Positions 40,211 through 52,144 of a stretch of 64,000 nt of DNA are shown here, one piece after another. The DNA is taken from contig OZ026524.1 in assembly GCA_964019695.1 (NCBI GenBank), positions 31,803,664 through 31,867,663 on the forward strand. Reading direction: 5' to 3'. Below the pieces are notes generated by a model, which had not been told where the DNA came from, ran no database searches, and saw nothing but the letters and a program-made list of their open reading frames with translations. Position 1 is the first letter of the stretch. Every line of letters begins with the position of its first letter. This DNA is from Loripinus fragilis. Its lineage: Eukaryota; Mollusca; Bivalvia; Lucinida; Lucinidae. The position numbers were made by a program, and so were the translations under genes.

Positions 40211-42665
40211 CTACACTGTCTATTAGAGTTCATAGACTGTCTATTACTGCAGCTAGACTGTCTTTTAGTGTAGCTACACTGTCTTATAGTGTTCCTAGAC
40301 TGTCTAATAGTGTAGCTAGACTGTCTACTATTGTAGCTACACTGTCTTATAGTGTTCCTAGACTGTCTATTAGTGTAGCTAGACTGTCTATTAGAGTAGC
40401 TACACTGTCTAATAGTGTTCCTAGACTGTCTATTAGTGTAGCTAGACTGTCTATTAGAGTAGCGTTACTGTCTAATAGTGTTCCTAGACTGTCTTTTAGT
40501 GTAGCTAGATTGTCTATCAATGTAGCTACACTGTCTCTTAGTTTTCTTATACTGTCTGTTAGTGTAGCTACACTGTCTATTAGTGTTCATATACTGTCTG
40601 TTAGTGTAGCTAGACTGTCTATCAGTGTTGCTACACTGTCTTATAGTGTTCCTAGACTGTCTATTAGTGTAGCTAGATTGTCTATTAGTGTAGCTGAACT
40701 GTCTAATAGTGTTCCTAGACTGTCTATTAGTGTAGCTAGACTGTCTACTAGTGTAGCTACACTGTCTTATAGTGTTCCTAGACTGTCTTTTAGTGTAGCT
40801 AGACTGTCTATTAGTGTAGCTACACTGTCTAATAGTGTTCCTAGACTGTCTATTAGTGTAGCTAGACTGTCTATAAGAGTAGCTACACTGTCTAATAGTG
40901 TTCATAGACTGTCTATTAGTGTAGCTTCACTGTCTAATAGTGTTCCTAGACTGTCTGTTAGCGTAACTAGATTGTTTATCAATGTAACTACACTGTCTAT
41001 TTGTTTTCATAGACGGTCTATAAGAGAAGCTACACTGTCTATTAGTGTTCATAGACTGTCTGTTAGTGTAGCTACACTGTCTATTAATGTAGATACACTG
41101 TCTTATAGTGTTCCTAGACTGTCTATTAGTGTAGCTAGATTGTCTATTAATGTAGCTACACTGTCTTATAGTGTTCCTAGACTGTCTATTAGTGTAGCTA
41201 GGTTGTCTATTAGTGTAGCTACACTGTCTTATAGTGTTCCTAGACTGTCTATTAGTGTAGCTAGACTGTCTATTAGTGTAGCTACACTGTTTTTTAGTGT
41301 TCATAGACTGTCTGTTAGTGTAGCTAGACTGTCTATTAGTGTAGCTACGCTGTCTAATAGTGTTCATAGACTGTCTATTAGTGTAGCTAGATTGTCTATT
41401 AGTGTAGCTACACTATCTAATAGTGTTCATAGACTGTCTACTAGTGTAGCTAGACTGTCTATTAGAGTAGATACACTGTCTAATAGTGTTCCTAGACTGT
41501 CTTTTAGTGTAACTAGAATCTGTATCAATATAGCTACACTGTCTATTAGTTTTCATAGACGGTCTGTTAGTGTGGCTAGACTGTCTACTAGTGTAGCTTC
41601 ATTGTCTATTGATGTTCCTAGACTGTCCGTTAGTGAAGCTAGATTGTCTATCAATGTAGCTACACTGTCTCTTAGTTTTCTTATACTGTCTGTTAGTGTA
41701 GCTACACTGTCTATTAGTGTTCATATACTGTCTGTTAGTGTAGCTAGACTGTCTATCAGTGTAGCTACACTGTCTAATAGTGTTCCTAGACTGCCTATTA
41801 GTGTAGCTAGATTGTCTATTAGTGTAGCTACACTGTCTAATAGTGTTCCTACACTGTCTATTAGTGTAGCTAGACTGTCTTTTAGTGTAGCTACACTGTC
41901 TAATAGTGTCCCAAGACTGTCTACTAGTGTAGATACACTGTCTATTAGTGTAGCTACACTGTCTAATAGTGTTCCTAGACTGTGTATAAGTGTAGCTAGA
42001 TTTTGTATCAATATAGCTACACTGTCTATTAGTTTTCAAAGACGGTCTGTAAGTGTAGCTAGACTGTCTACTAGTGTAGCTACATTGTCTATTGATGTTC
42101 CTAGACTGTCCGTTAGTGTAGCAGATTGTCTATCAATGTAGCTACACCGTCTTTTAATTTTCTTTTACTGTCTGTTAGAGTAGCTACACTGTCTATTTGT
42201 GTTCATAAACTGTCTGTTCGTGTAGCTAGACTGTCTATTAGTGTAGCTACACTGTCTAATAGTGTTCCTAGACTGTCTATTAGTGTAGCTAGATTGTCTA
42301 TCAATATAGCTACACTGTCTATTAGTTTTCCTATACTGTATGTTAGTGTAGCTAGACTGTCTCCTAGTGTAGCTACATTGTCTATTAGAGTTCCTAGACT
42401 GTCTATTAGTATAGCTAGACTGTCTATTAGAGTAGCTAGATTGTCTATCAATATAGCTACACTGTCTATTAGTTTTCCTATACTGTATGTTAGTGTAGCT
42501 AGACTGTCTACTAGTGTAGCTACATGGTCTATTGATGTTCCTAGACTATCCGTTAGTGTAGCTAGATTTTCTATCAATGTAGCTACACTGTCTATTAGTT
42601 TTCTTATACTGTCTGTTAGAGTAGCTACACTGTCTATTTGTTTTCATCGACGGTCTATTAGTTAG
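40211..42665 (+). repeat. Higher-order unit of about 2.46 kb, the last of the left-type array
   Basis: Marker block at 40975, closing-type segments near 41.5 and 42.0 kb, true closing block ending at 42665. 42126-42665 matches 38328-38867 at an offset of 3,798 bp, including the GTGTAGCAGATTG monomer. The next unit begins with the 17-bp monomer that defines the right-hand subfamily. Confidence 0.7.
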
Positions 42666-42691
42666 CTACACTGTCTATTAGAGTTCATAGA

Positions 42692-42708
42692 CTGTTAGTG
42701 TAGCTAGA
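42692..42708 (+). repeat. 17-bp monomer (4-bp deletion), first of the right-hand subfamily
   Basis: CATAGACTGTTAGTGTAGC replaces the left-half form CATAGACTGTCTGTTAG. Further copies start at 44369, 44869, 48419, 49696, 52171, 55619, 57958 and 60800, and inside the fold-back arms. I did not find it left of 42,692. Confidence 0.85.
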
Positions 42709-43610
42709 CTGTCTATTAGTGTAGCTACACTGTCTAATAGTGTTCCTAGACTGTCTGTTAGTGTAGCTAGATTGTCTATTAGTGTAGCTACACTGTCTAA
42801 TAGTGTTCCTAGACTGTCTATTAGTGTAGCTAGACTGTCTACTAGTGTAGCTACACTGTCTTATAGTGTTCCTAGACTGTCTTTTAGTGTAGCTAGACTG
42901 TCTATTAGTGTAGATACACTGTCTAATAGTGTTCCTAGACTGTCTATTAGTGTAGCTAGACTGTCTATAAGAGTAGCTACACTGTCTAATAGTGTTCCTT
43001 GACTGTCTATTAGTGTAGCTTCACTGTCTAATAGTGTTCCTAGACTGTCTGTTAGCGTAACTAGATTGTTTATCAATGTAACTTCACTGTCTATTTGTTT
43101 TCATAGACGGTCTATAAGAGAAGCTACACTGTCTATAAGTGTTCATAGACTGTCTGTTAGTGTAGCTAGACTGTCTTTTAGTGTTCATAGACTGTCCGTT
43201 AGTGTAGCTAGACTGTCTATTAGTGTAGCTACACTGTCTTATAGTGTTCATAGACTGTCTATTAGTGTAGCTAGATTGTCTATTAGTGTAGCTACACTAT
43301 CTAATAGTGTTCCTAGACTGTCTTTTAGTGTAGCTAGATTTTGTATCAATATAGCTACGCTGTCTATTAGTTTTCATAGACGGTCTGTTAGTGTAGCTAG
43401 ACTGTTTACTAGTGTAGCTTCATTGTCTATTGATGTTCCTAGACTGTCCGTTAGTGAAGCTAGATTGTCTATCAATGTAGCTACACTGTCTCTTAGTTTT
43501 CTTATACTGTCTGTTAGTGTAGCTACACTGTCTATTAGTGTTCATATACCGTCTGTTAGTGTAGCTAGACTGTCTATCAGTCTAGCTACACTGTCTAATA
43601 GTGTTCCTAG

Positions 43611-43624
43611 ACTGTCTAGACAGT
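43611..43624. repeat. 14-bp perfect palindrome ACTGTCTAGACAGT
   Basis: The normal array reads CTAGACTGTCTATT. Here CTAGACTGTC is followed by TAGACAGTGTAGC, a short strand reversal. It produces a one-off frame of unrelated residues before the array resumes. Confidence 0.85.
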
Positions 43625-43907
43625 GTAGCTAGATTGTCTATTAGTGTAGCTACACTGTCTAATAGTGTTCATAGGCTGTCTATTAGTGTAGCTAGACTGT
43701 CTATTAGTGTAGCTACACTGTCTAATAGTGTTCATAGACTGTCTACTAGTGTATATAAATTGTCTATGAGTGTAGCTACAATGTCTAATAGTGTTCCTAG
43801 ACTGTCTATAAGTGAAGCTAGATTTTGTATCAATATAGCTACACTGTCTTTTAGTTTTCATAGACGGTCTGCTGGGTGTAGCTAGACTGTCTACTTATGT
43901 AGCTACA

Positions 43908-44342
43908 TTGTCTATTGATGTTCCTAGGCTGTCCGTTATTGTAGCTAGATTGTCTATCAATGTAGCTACACTGTCTTTTAATTTTCTTATACTATCTGTT
44001 AGAGTAGCTAAACTGTCTATTAGTGTTCATATACTGTCTGTTCGTGTAGCTAGACTGTCTATTAGTGTAGCTACACTGTCTAATAGTGTTCCTAGACTGT
44101 CTATTAGTGTAGTTAGGTTGTCTATCAATATAGCTACACTGTCTATTAGTTTTCCTATACTGTATGTTAGTGTAGCTAGACTGTCTATTAGTGTAGCTAC
44201 ATGGTCTATTGATGTTCCTAGATTATCCGTTAGTGTAGCTAGATTGTCTATCAATGTAACTACACTGTCTATGCGTTTTCTTATACTGTCTGTTAGAGTA
44301 GCTACACTGTCTATTTGTTTTCATCGACGGTCTATTAGTTAG
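43908..44342 (+). repeat. 435-bp block, copy 1
   Basis: First of six equal-length blocks starting at ATTGTCTATTGATGTTCC, just after a CTGCTGGGTGTAGC monomer, and ending at the TAG of a phase-shift monomer. Its combination of TTTTAATTTTC, GTAGCTAAAC, GTTCGTGTAGC, GTAGTTAGG and ATGTAACTAC monomers is specific to this family. This copy has CTATGCGTTTTC near 44,270. Confidence 0.8.
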
Positions 44343-46961
44343 CTACACTGTCTATTAGAGTTCATAGACTGTTAGTGTAGCTAGACTGTCTATTAGTGTA
44401 GCTACACTGTCTAATAGTGTTCCTAGACTGTCTATTAGTGTAGCTAGACTGTCTACTAGTGTAGCTACACTGTCTTATAGTGTTCCTAGACTGTCTATAA
44501 GTGTAGCTAGACTGTCTATTAGTGTAGCTACACTGTCTAATAGTGTTCCTAGACTGTCTATTAGTGTAGCTACACTGTCAAATAGTGTTCCTAGACTGTC
44601 TATTAGTGTAGTTAGGTTGTCTATCAATATAGCTACACTGTCTATTAGTTTTCCTATACTGTATGTTAGTGTAGCTAGACTGTCTACTAGTGTAGCTACA
44701 TGGTCTATTGATGTTCCTAGATTATCCGTTAGTGTAGCTAGATTGTCTATCAATGTAACTACACTGTCTATTAGTTTTGTTTATACTGTCTGTTAGAGTA
44801 GCTACACTGTCTATTTGTTTTCATCGACGGTCTATTAGTTAGCTACACTGTCTATTAAAGTTCATAGACTGTTAGTGTAGCTAGACTGTCTATTAGTGAA
44901 GCTACACTTTCTAATAGTGTTCCTAGACTGTCTATTAGTGTAGCTAGACTGTCTACTAGTGTAGCTACACTGTCTTATAGTGTTCCTAGACTGTCTATAA
45001 GTGTAGCTAGACTGTCTATTAGTGTAGCTACACTGTCTAATAGTGTTCCTAGACTGTCTATTAGTGTAGCTAGACTGTATACTAGAGTAGCTACACTGTC
45101 TAATAGTGTTCCTAGACTGTCTATTAGTGTACCTACACTGTCTAATAATGTTCCTAGACTGTCTGTTAGCGTAACTAGATTGTTTATCAATGTAACTACA
45201 CTGTTTATTTGTTTTCATAGACGGTTTATAAGAGAAGCTACACTGTCTATTAGTGTTCATAGACTGTCTGTTAGTGAAGCTACACTGTCTATTAATGTAG
45301 CTGCATTGTCTTATAGTGTTCCTAGACTGTCTATTAGTGTAGCTAGATTGTCTATTAATATAGCTACACTGTCTTATAATGTTCCTAGACTGTCTATTAG
45401 TGTAGCTAGATTGTCTATTAGTGTCGCTAAACTGTCTTATAGTGTTCATAGACTGTCTATTAGTGTAGCTAGACTGTCTATTAGTGTAGCTACACTGTCT
45501 TTTAGTGTTCATAGACTGTCTGTAAGTGTAGCTAGACTGTCTATTAGTGGAGCTACACTGTCTTATAGTGTTCATAGACTGTCTATTAGTGTAGCTAGAT
45601 TGTCTATTAGTGTAGCTACACTGTCTAATAGTGTTCATAGACTGTCTACTAGTGTAGCTAGACTGTCTATTAGAGTAGCTACACTGTCTAATAGTGTTCC
45701 TAGACTGTCTTTTAGTGTAGCTAGATTTTGTATCAATATAGCTACACTGTCTATTAGTTTTCATAGACGGTCTGTTAGTGTAGCTAGACTGTCTACTAGT
45801 GTAGCTACAATGTCTATTGATGTTCCTAGACTGTCCGTTAGAGAAGCTAGATTGTCTATCAATGTAGCTACACTGTCTCTATTAATTTTACTTATACTGT
45901 CTGTCAGTGTAGCTACACTGTCTATTAGTGTTCATATACTGTCTGTTAGTGTAGCTAGACTGTCTATCAGTGAAGCTACACTGTCTAATAGTGTTCCTAG
46001 ACTGTCTATTAGTGTAGCTAGATTGTCTATTAGTGTAGCTACACTGTCTAATAGTGTTCATAGACTGTCTATTAGTGTAGCTAGACTGTGTATTAGTGTA
46101 GCTACACTGTTTAATATTTTTCATAGACTGTGTACTTGTGTAGATAGACTGTCTATTAGTGTAGCTACACTGTCTAATAGTGTTCCTAGACTGTCCATTA
46201 GTGTAGCTAGATTGTCTAATAGTGTAGCTACACTGTCTAATAGTGTTCATAGACTGTCTATTAGTGTAGCTAGACTGTCTATTAGTGTAGCTACACTGTT
46301 TAATAGTTTTCATAGACTGTGTACTTGTGTAGATAGACTGTCTATTAGTGTAGCTACACTGTCTAATAGTGTTCCTAGACTGTCTATTAGTGAAGCTAGA
46401 TTTTGTATCAATATAGCTACACTGTCTATTAGTTTTCCTATACTGTCTGTTAGTGTAGCTAGACTGTCTACTAGTGTAGCTACATTGTATATTAGTGTTC
46501 CTAGACTGTCTATTAGTATAGCTAGACTGTCTATTAGTGTAGCTTGATTGTCTATTAGTGAAGCTACACTGTCTAATAGTGTTCATAGACTGTCTATTAG
46601 TGTAGCTAGACTGTCTATTAGTGTAGCTACACTGTTTAATAGTTTACATAGACTGTCTACTTGTGTAGATAGACTGTCTATTAGTGTAGCTACACTGTCT
46701 AATAGTGTTCTTAGACTGTCCGTTAGTGTAGCTAGATTGTCTATCAATATAGCTACACTGTCTATTAGTTTTCCTATACTGTATGTTAGTGTAGCTAGAC
46801 TGTCTACTAGTGTAGCTACATGGTCTATTGATGTTCTTAGAATATCCGTTAGTGTAGCTAAATTGTCTATCAATGTAGCTACACTGTCTATTAGTTTTCT
46901 TATACTGTCTGTTAGAGTAGCTACACTGTCTATTTGTTTTCATTGACGGTCTATTAGTTAG

Positions 46962-48849
46962 CTACACTGTCTATTAGAGTTCATAGACTGTTAGTATAGC
47001 TAGACTGTCTATTAGTGTAGCTACACTAACAGTCTATGAACTATAATAGCTATACTGTCTATAAGTGTAGCTACACTGTCTAATAGTGTTCCTAGACTGT
47101 CTATTAGTGTAGCTAGACTGTCTACTAGTGTAGCTACACTGTCTTATAGTGTTCCTAGACTGTCTATTAGTGTAGCTAGACTGTCTATTAGTGTAGCTAC
47201 ACTGTCTAATAGTGTTCCTAGCGTGTCTATTAGTGTAGCTAGACTGTCTATTAGAGTAGCTACACTGTCTAATAGTGTTCCTAGACTGTCTATTAGTGTA
47301 GCTAAACTGTCTAATAGTGTTCCTAGACTGTCTGTTAGCGTAACTAGATTGTTTATCAATGTAGCTACACTGTCTATTTGTTTTCATAGAAGGTCTATGA
47401 GAGAAGCTACACTGTCTATAAGTGTTCATAGACTGTCTGTTAGTGTAGCTAGACTGTCAATTAATGTAGCTACACTGTCTTATAGTGTTCCTAGACTGTC
47501 TATTAGTGTAGCTAGTTTGTCTATTAGTGTAGCTACACTGTCTTATAGTGTTCCTAGACTGTCTATTAGTGTAGCTAGACTGTCTATTAGTGTAGTTACA
47601 CTGTCTAATAGTGTTCCTAGACTGTCTACTAGTGTAGCTAGACTGTCTATTAGAGTAGCTACACCGTCTAATGGTGTCACTAGACTGTCTATTAGTGTAG
47701 CTAGATTGTCTATCAATATAGCTACACTGTCTATTAGTTTTTATAGACGGTCTGTTAGTGTAGCTAGACTGTCTACTTGTGTAGCTACATTGTCTATTGA
47801 TGTTCCTAGACTGTCCGATAGTGAAGCTAGATTGTCTATCAATGTAGCTACACAGTCTATTAGTTTTCTTATACTGTCTGTTAGAGTAGCTACACTGTCT
47901 ATTTGTGTTCATAGACTGTCTGTTAGTGTAGCTAGACTGTCTATCAGTGTAGCTACACTGTCTAATAGGGTTCCTAGACTGTCTATTAGTGTAGCTAGGA
48001 TGTCTATTAGTGTAGCTACATTGTCTAATAGTGTTCCTAGACTGTCTATTAGTGTAGCTACATTGTCTAATAGTGTTCCTAGACTGTCTACTAGTGTAGC
48101 TTGACTGTCTATTAGTGTAGCTACACTGTCTAATAGTGTTCCTAGACTGTCTATTAGTGTAGCTAGATTGTGTATCAATATAGCTACACTGTCTTTTAGT
48201 TTTCATAGACGGTCTGTTAGTGTAGCTAGACTGTCTACTAGTGTAGCTACATTGTCTATTGATGTTCCTAGACTGTCCGTTAGTGTAGCTAGATTGTCTA
48301 TCAATGTAGCTACACTGTCTTTTAACTTTCTTATACTGTCTGTTAGAGTAGCTACACTGTCTATTTGTTTTCATCGACGGTCTATTAGTTAGCTACACTG
48401 TCTATTAGAGTTCATAGACTGTTAGTGTAGCTAGACTGTCTATTAGTGTAGCTACACTGTCTAATAGTGTTCCTAGACTGTCTATTAGTGTAGCTAGACT
48501 GTCTACTAGTGTAGCTACACTGTCTTATAGTGTTCCTAGACTGTCTATTAGTGTAGCTAGACTGTCTATTAGTGTAGCTACACTGTCTAATAGTGTTCCT
48601 AGACTGTCTATTAGTGTAGCTAGATTGTCTATCAATATAGATACACTGTCTATTAGTTTTCCTATACTGTATGTTAGTGTAGAGAGACTGTCTACTAGTG
48701 TAGCTACATTGTCTAATGATGTTCCTAGACTATCCGTTAGTTTAGCTAGATTGTCTCTCAATGTAGCTACACTGTCTATTAGTTTTCTTATACTGTCTGT
48801 TAGAGTAGCTACACTGTCTATTTGTTTTCATCGAAGGTCTATTAGTTAG
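46962..48849 (+). repeat. Right-hand units after the first fold-back
   Basis: Begins with the first fold-back element, then a marker block with AGAAGGTC in place of AGACGGTC (47,389), filler and closing blocks ending at 48392 and 48849. Much of 47.4-48.4 kb matches 50.2-51.1 kb at an offset of 2,763 bp. Confidence 0.7.
46971..47049. repeat. Fold-back inverted repeat 1 (79 bp)
   Basis: Left arm 46971-47002 (starting CTATTAGAGTTCATAG) and right arm 47018-47049 are reverse complements over 32 bp with two mismatches, separated by 15 bp. The right arm is array sequence in reverse orientation. TAGCTA sits at the inner edge of each arm. Confidence 0.88.
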
Positions 48850-48937
48850 CTACACTGTCTATTAGTGTTCATAGACTGTCTATTAGTGTAGCTTGACTGT
48901 CTATTAGTGTAGCTACACTGTCTAATAGTGTTCCTAG

Positions 48938-48951
48938 ACTGTCTAGACAGT
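48938..48951. repeat. 14-bp perfect palindrome, second copy
   Basis: Same palindrome as at 43611, in a duplicated block 5,327 bp away. The flanks are also shared. Confidence 0.85.
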
Positions 48952-49234
48952 GTAGCTAGATTGTCTATTAGTGTAGCTACACTGTCTAATAGTGTTCATA
49001 GACTGTCTATTAGTGTAGCTAGACTGTCTATTAGTGTAGCTACACTGTCTAATAGTGTTCATAGACTGTCTACTAGTGTAGATAAATTGTCTATTAGTGT
49101 AGCTACAATGTCTAATAGTGTTCCTAGACTGTCTATAAGTGAAGCTAGATTTTGTATCAATATAGCTACACTGTCTTTTAGTTTTCATAGACGGTCTGCT
49201 GGGTGTAGCTAGACTGTCTACTTATGTAGCTACA

Positions 49235-49669
49235 TTGTCTATTGATGTTCCTAGACTATCTGTTAGTGTAGCTAGATTATCTATCAATGTAGCTACACTG
49301 TCTTTTAATTTTCTTATACTATCTGTTAGAGTAGCTAAACTGTCTATTAGTGTTCATATACTGTCTGTTCGTGTAGCTAGACTGTCTATTAGTGTAGCTA
49401 CACTGTCTAATAGTGTTCCTAGACTGTCTATTAGTGTAGTTAGGTTGTCTATCAATATAGCTACACTGTCTATTAGTTTTCCTATACTGTATGTTAGTGT
49501 AGCTAGACTGTCTACTAGTGTAGCTACATGGTCTATTGATGTTCCTAGATTATCCGTTAGTGTAGCTAGATTGTCTATCAATGTAACTACACTGTCTATT
49601 AGTTTTCTTATACTGTCTGTTAGAGTAGCTACACTGTCTATTTGTTTTCATCGACGGTCTATTAGTTAG
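49235..49669 (+). repeat. 435-bp block, copy 2
   Basis: Same monomer order and length as copy 1, at an offset of 5,327 bp. It has TATCTGTTAG near 49,257 where most copies have TATCCGTTAG. Confidence 0.8.
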
Positions 49670-51538
49670 CTACACTGTCTATTAGAGTTCATAGACTGTT
49701 AGTGTAGCTAGACTGTCTATTAGTGTAGCTACACTGTCTAATAGTGTTCCTAGACTGTCTATTAGTGTAGCTAGACTGTCTACTAGTGTAGCTACACTGT
49801 CTTATAGTGTTCCTAGACTGTCTATTAGTGTAGCTAGACTGTCTATTAGTGTAGCTACACTGTCTTATAGTGTTCCTAGACTGTCTATTAGTGTAGCTAG
49901 ACTGTCTATTAGAGTAGCTACACTGTTTAATAGTGTTCCTAGACTGTCTATTAGTGTACCTACACTGTCTAATAGTGTTCCTAGACTGTCTGTTAGCGTA
50001 ACTAGATTGTTTATCAATGTAGCTACACTGTCTATTTGTTTTCATAGACGGTCTATCAGAGAAGCTACACTGTCTATAAGTGTTCATAGACTGTCTGTTA
50101 GTGTAGCTAGACTGTCTATTAATGTAGCTACACTGTCTTATAGTGTTCCTAGACTGTCTATTAGTGTAGCTAGTTTGTCTATTAGTGTAGCTACACTGTC
50201 TTATAGTGTTCCTAGACTGTCTATTAGTGTAGCTAGACTGTCTATTAGTGTAGTTACACTGTCTATTAGTGTTCATAGACTGTCTGTTAGTGTAGCAAGA
50301 CTGTCTATTAGTGTAGCTACACTGTCTTATAGTGTTCCTAGACTGTCTATTAGTGTAGCTACACTGTCTAATAGTGTTCCTAGACTGTCTACTAGTGTAG
50401 CTAGACTGTCTATTAGAGTAGCTACACCGTCTAATGGTGTCACTAGACTGTCTATTAGTGTAGCTAGATTGTCTATCAATATAGCTACACTGTCTATTAG
50501 TTTTTATAGACGGTCTGTTAGTGTATCTAGACTGTCTACTTGTGTAGCTACATTGTCTATTGATGTTCCTAGACTGTCCGATAGTGAAGCTAGATTGTCT
50601 ATCAATGTAGCTACACAGTCTATTAGTTTTCTTATACTGTCTGTTAGAGTAGCTACACTGTCTATTTGTGTTCATAGACTGTCTGTTAGTGTAGCTAGAC
50701 TGTCTATCAGTGTAGCTACACTGTCTAATAGTGTTCCTAGACTGTCTATTAGTGTAGCTAGGATGTCTATTAGTGTAGCTACATTGTCAAATAGTGTTCC
50801 TAGACTGTCTATTAATGTAGCTACATTGTCTAATAGTGTTCCTAGACTGTCTACTAGTGTAGCTTGACTGTCTATTAGTGTAGCTACACTGTCTAATAGT
50901 GTTCCTAGACTGTCTATTAGTGTAGCTAGATTGTGTATCAATATAGCTACACTGTCTATTAGTTTTCATAGACGGTCTGTTAGTGTAGCTAGACTGTCTA
51001 CTAGTGTAGCTACATTGTCTATTGATGTTCCTAGACTGTCCGTTAGTGTAGCTAGATTGTCTATCAATGTAACTACACTGTCTTTTAATTTTCTTATACT
51101 GTCTGTTAGAGTAGCTACACTGTCTATTAGTGTTCATAAACTGTCTGTTCGTGTAGCTAGACTATCTATTAGTGTAGCTACACTGTTCTAATAGTGTTCC
51201 TAGACTGTCTATTAGTGTAGCTAGATTGTCTATCAATATAGATACACTGTCAATTAGTTTTCCTATACTGTATGTTAGTGTAGAGAGACTGTCTACTAGT
51301 GTAGCTACATTGTCTAATGATGTTCCTAGACTATCCGTTAGTTTAGCTAGATTGTCTCTCAATGTAGCTACACTGTCTATTAGTTTTCTTATACTGTCTG
51401 TTAGAGTAGCTACACTGTCTATTTGTTTTCATCGAAGGTCTATTAGTTAGCTACACTGTCTATTAGAGTTCATAGACTGTCTATTAGTGTAGCTAGACTG
51501 TCTATTAGTGTAGCTACACTGTCTAATAGTGTTCCTAG

Positions 51539-51552
51539 ACTGTCTAGACAGT
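51539..51552. repeat. 14-bp perfect palindrome, third copy
   Basis: Same palindrome. The right flank differs (GTGTACTTAG), and the following segment is shorter than in the other two copies. Confidence 0.83.
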
Positions 51553-51709
51553 GTACTTAGATTGTCTATTAGTGTAGCTACAATGTCTAATAGTGTTCCT
51601 AGACTGTCTATAAGTGAAGCTAGATTTTGTATCAATATAGCTACACTGTCTTTTAGTTTTCATAGACGGTCTGCTGGGTGTAGCTAGACTGTCTACTTAT
51701 GTAGCTACA

Positions 51710-52144
51710 TTGTCTATTGATGTTCCTAGACTATCCGTTAGTGTAGCTAGATTGTCTATCAATGTAGCTACACTGTCTTTTAATTTTCTTATACAATCTG
51801 TTAGAGTAGCTAAACTGTCTATTAGTGTTCATATACTGTCTGTTCGTGTAGCTAGACTGTCTATTAGTGTAGCTACACTGTCTAATAGTGTTCCTAGACT
51901 GTCTATTAATGTAGTTAGGTTGTCTATCAATATAGCTACACTGTCTATTAGTTTTCCTATACTGTATGTTAGTGTAGCTAGACTGTCTACTAGTGTAGCT
52001 ACATGGTCTATTGATGTTCCTAGATTATCCGTTAGTGTAGCTAGATTGTCTATCAATGTAACTACACTGTCTATTAGTTTTCTTATACTGTCTGTTAGAG
52101 TAGCTACACTGTCTATTTGTTTTCATCGACGGTCTATTAGTTAG
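51710..52144 (+). repeat. 435-bp block, copy 3
   Basis: Same block 2,475 bp further on. Private variants include ATACAATCTG near 51,793 and ATTAATGTAGTTAGG near 51,905. Confidence 0.8.

Larger units (their letters stand above)
42666..46961 (+). repeat. First units of the right-hand subfamily
   Basis: Units end near 44342, 44842 and 46961. The two starts at 44369 and 44869 are 500 bp apart. A TTAATTTTACTTATAC segment near 45,880 (an insertion in the TTTTCTTATA monomer) appears here and again near 53.6, 59.4 and 62.5 kb. Monomers with GTTTAATAGTTTTCATAG and TGTACTTGTGTAG (near 46.1 and 46.3 kb) are confined to this half. An extra base occurs near 44,779 (TTTTGTTTATAC). Confidence 0.7.
48850..52144 (+). 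repeat. Right-hand units containing 435-bp blocks 2 and 3
   Basis: Units end at 49669, 51450 and 52144. 48928-49669 repeats 43601-44342 at an offset of 5,327 bp. The 435-bp blocks at 49235 and 51710 are 2,475 bp apart. A one-base insertion occurs near 51,187 (ACTGTTCTAATAG). Confidence 0.7.
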
